Below are positions 13,791-13,946 of a stretch of 13,946 nt of DNA, piece by piece. Made by a program: the position numbers and the translations under genes. The DNA is taken from positions 1 to 13,946 of the forward strand of contig CADBNP010000244.1 of assembly GCA_902796095.1 (NCBI GenBank), read 5' to 3'. Under the pieces are notes generated by a model that was not told the origin of the DNA, searched no databases, and saw only the letters and a list, made by a program, of their open reading frames with translations. Within the stretch, counting starts at the first letter, position 1. Every line of letters begins with the position of its first letter. The stretch is from an uncultured Aeromonadales bacterium. GTDB lineage: Bacteria > Pseudomonadota > Gammaproteobacteria > Enterobacterales > Succinivibrionaceae.

Positions 13791-13946
13791 ATGTCACAAA
13801 CTGAAATTAAATTGTTAAATTCCCCTTATGGCGAGGTTGCCTATGAAAGTTTTAAACTTCGAAATCGTGCTTTTGCAGACAAAAGCGGAATGATTAAATC
13901 ACTTGATGATGAAGGCATGACACCGTATCCCGTTCTTCTGCGTCCG
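13791..13946 (+). CDS. 5' part of an AAA-ATPase-like / PD-(D/E)XK nuclease protein
   Basis: The ATG at 13791 follows AAAGGA with good spacing, and the frame runs off the window after 52 residues. It reads SPYGEVAYESFKLRNRAFADKSGMI, ending in PYPVLLRP. This fits the N-terminus of the PF09820 AAA-ATPase-like family ('...F..lr..g..fvDKT..I..l......~llRPRRFGKS'), in which the Walker A motif would follow directly. Such proteins usually end in a PD-(D/E)XK nuclease-like domain (DUF1703), occur in many copies in gut anaerobes and often sit in variable regions; their function is not settled. The Walker A motif itself is outside the window, so the call rests on the N-terminal pattern. A 15-codon ORF with its own AAAGGG site overlaps the start in another frame. 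Confidence 0.72.
   Translation, partial: MSQTEIKLLNSPYGEVAYESFKLRNRAFADKSGMIKSLDDEGMTPYPVLLRP

Noticed and set aside
1..13946. CRISPR array
   Set aside because: No regularly spaced repeats of 20-40 bp were seen anywhere; the only exact repeats are the short ones listed.

Overview
The window reads as a chromosomal segment of a gammaproteobacterium. PurL, GyrA and SerC are all close to the enteric-type proteins: the single-chain PurL of about 1,300 residues and the gyrA-serC gene order are typical of that class. An anaerobic, gut-associated lineage such as Succinivibrionaceae is a reasonable guess. It rests on remembered protein similarity and on the strong TGGTATAAT-type promoters, not on a search. 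Every convincing gene lies on the + strand.

Layout. Positions 1-306 hold what looks like the decayed C-terminal end of a DDE transposase. A promoter at 482-487 precedes purL (528-4418), the large FGAM synthase of purine biosynthesis, which ends in a double hairpin with a strong terminator. Two envelope-type genes of uncertain function follow, each with its own extended -10 promoter: a two-TM protein with a DUF3592-like extracytoplasmic domain (4662-5405) and a DUF945/YdgA-like protein with one N-terminal anchor (5520-6791). The second ends in a terminator nearly identical to that of purL. Next comes a sodium-coupled dicarboxylate/amino-acid symporter of the DAACS family (7142-8458), with its own promoter and terminator. 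gyrA (8781-11672) and serC (11693-12769) then form a tight pair, 20 nt apart, driven by an extended -10 promoter at 8726-8734.

Downstream of serC the character changes. About 1 kb (12770-13790) carries no intact gene and is accessory in nature. It holds a decayed YafQ-family toxin fragment (12925-13158) that has lost its start and several catalytic residues, a 12-bp exact direct repeat 328 bp apart, and a motif resembling an insertion-sequence end. The window closes with the 5' end of an AAA-ATPase/PD-(D/E)XK nuclease-like gene (13791-13946).

How the genes relate. purL, gyrA and serC are housekeeping genes (purine synthesis, DNA supercoiling, serine and pyridoxal-phosphate synthesis). The three genes between purL and gyrA look like single-gene transcription units, so no shared pathway is implied. 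I see no convincing new multi-gene system. The most informative oddities are a 65-residue acidic insertion in the GyrA C-terminal domain, unusual residues near the GyrA quinolone region, altered substrate and ion-site residues in the symporter, the paired identical-stem terminators, and the toxin and mobile-element debris after serC.
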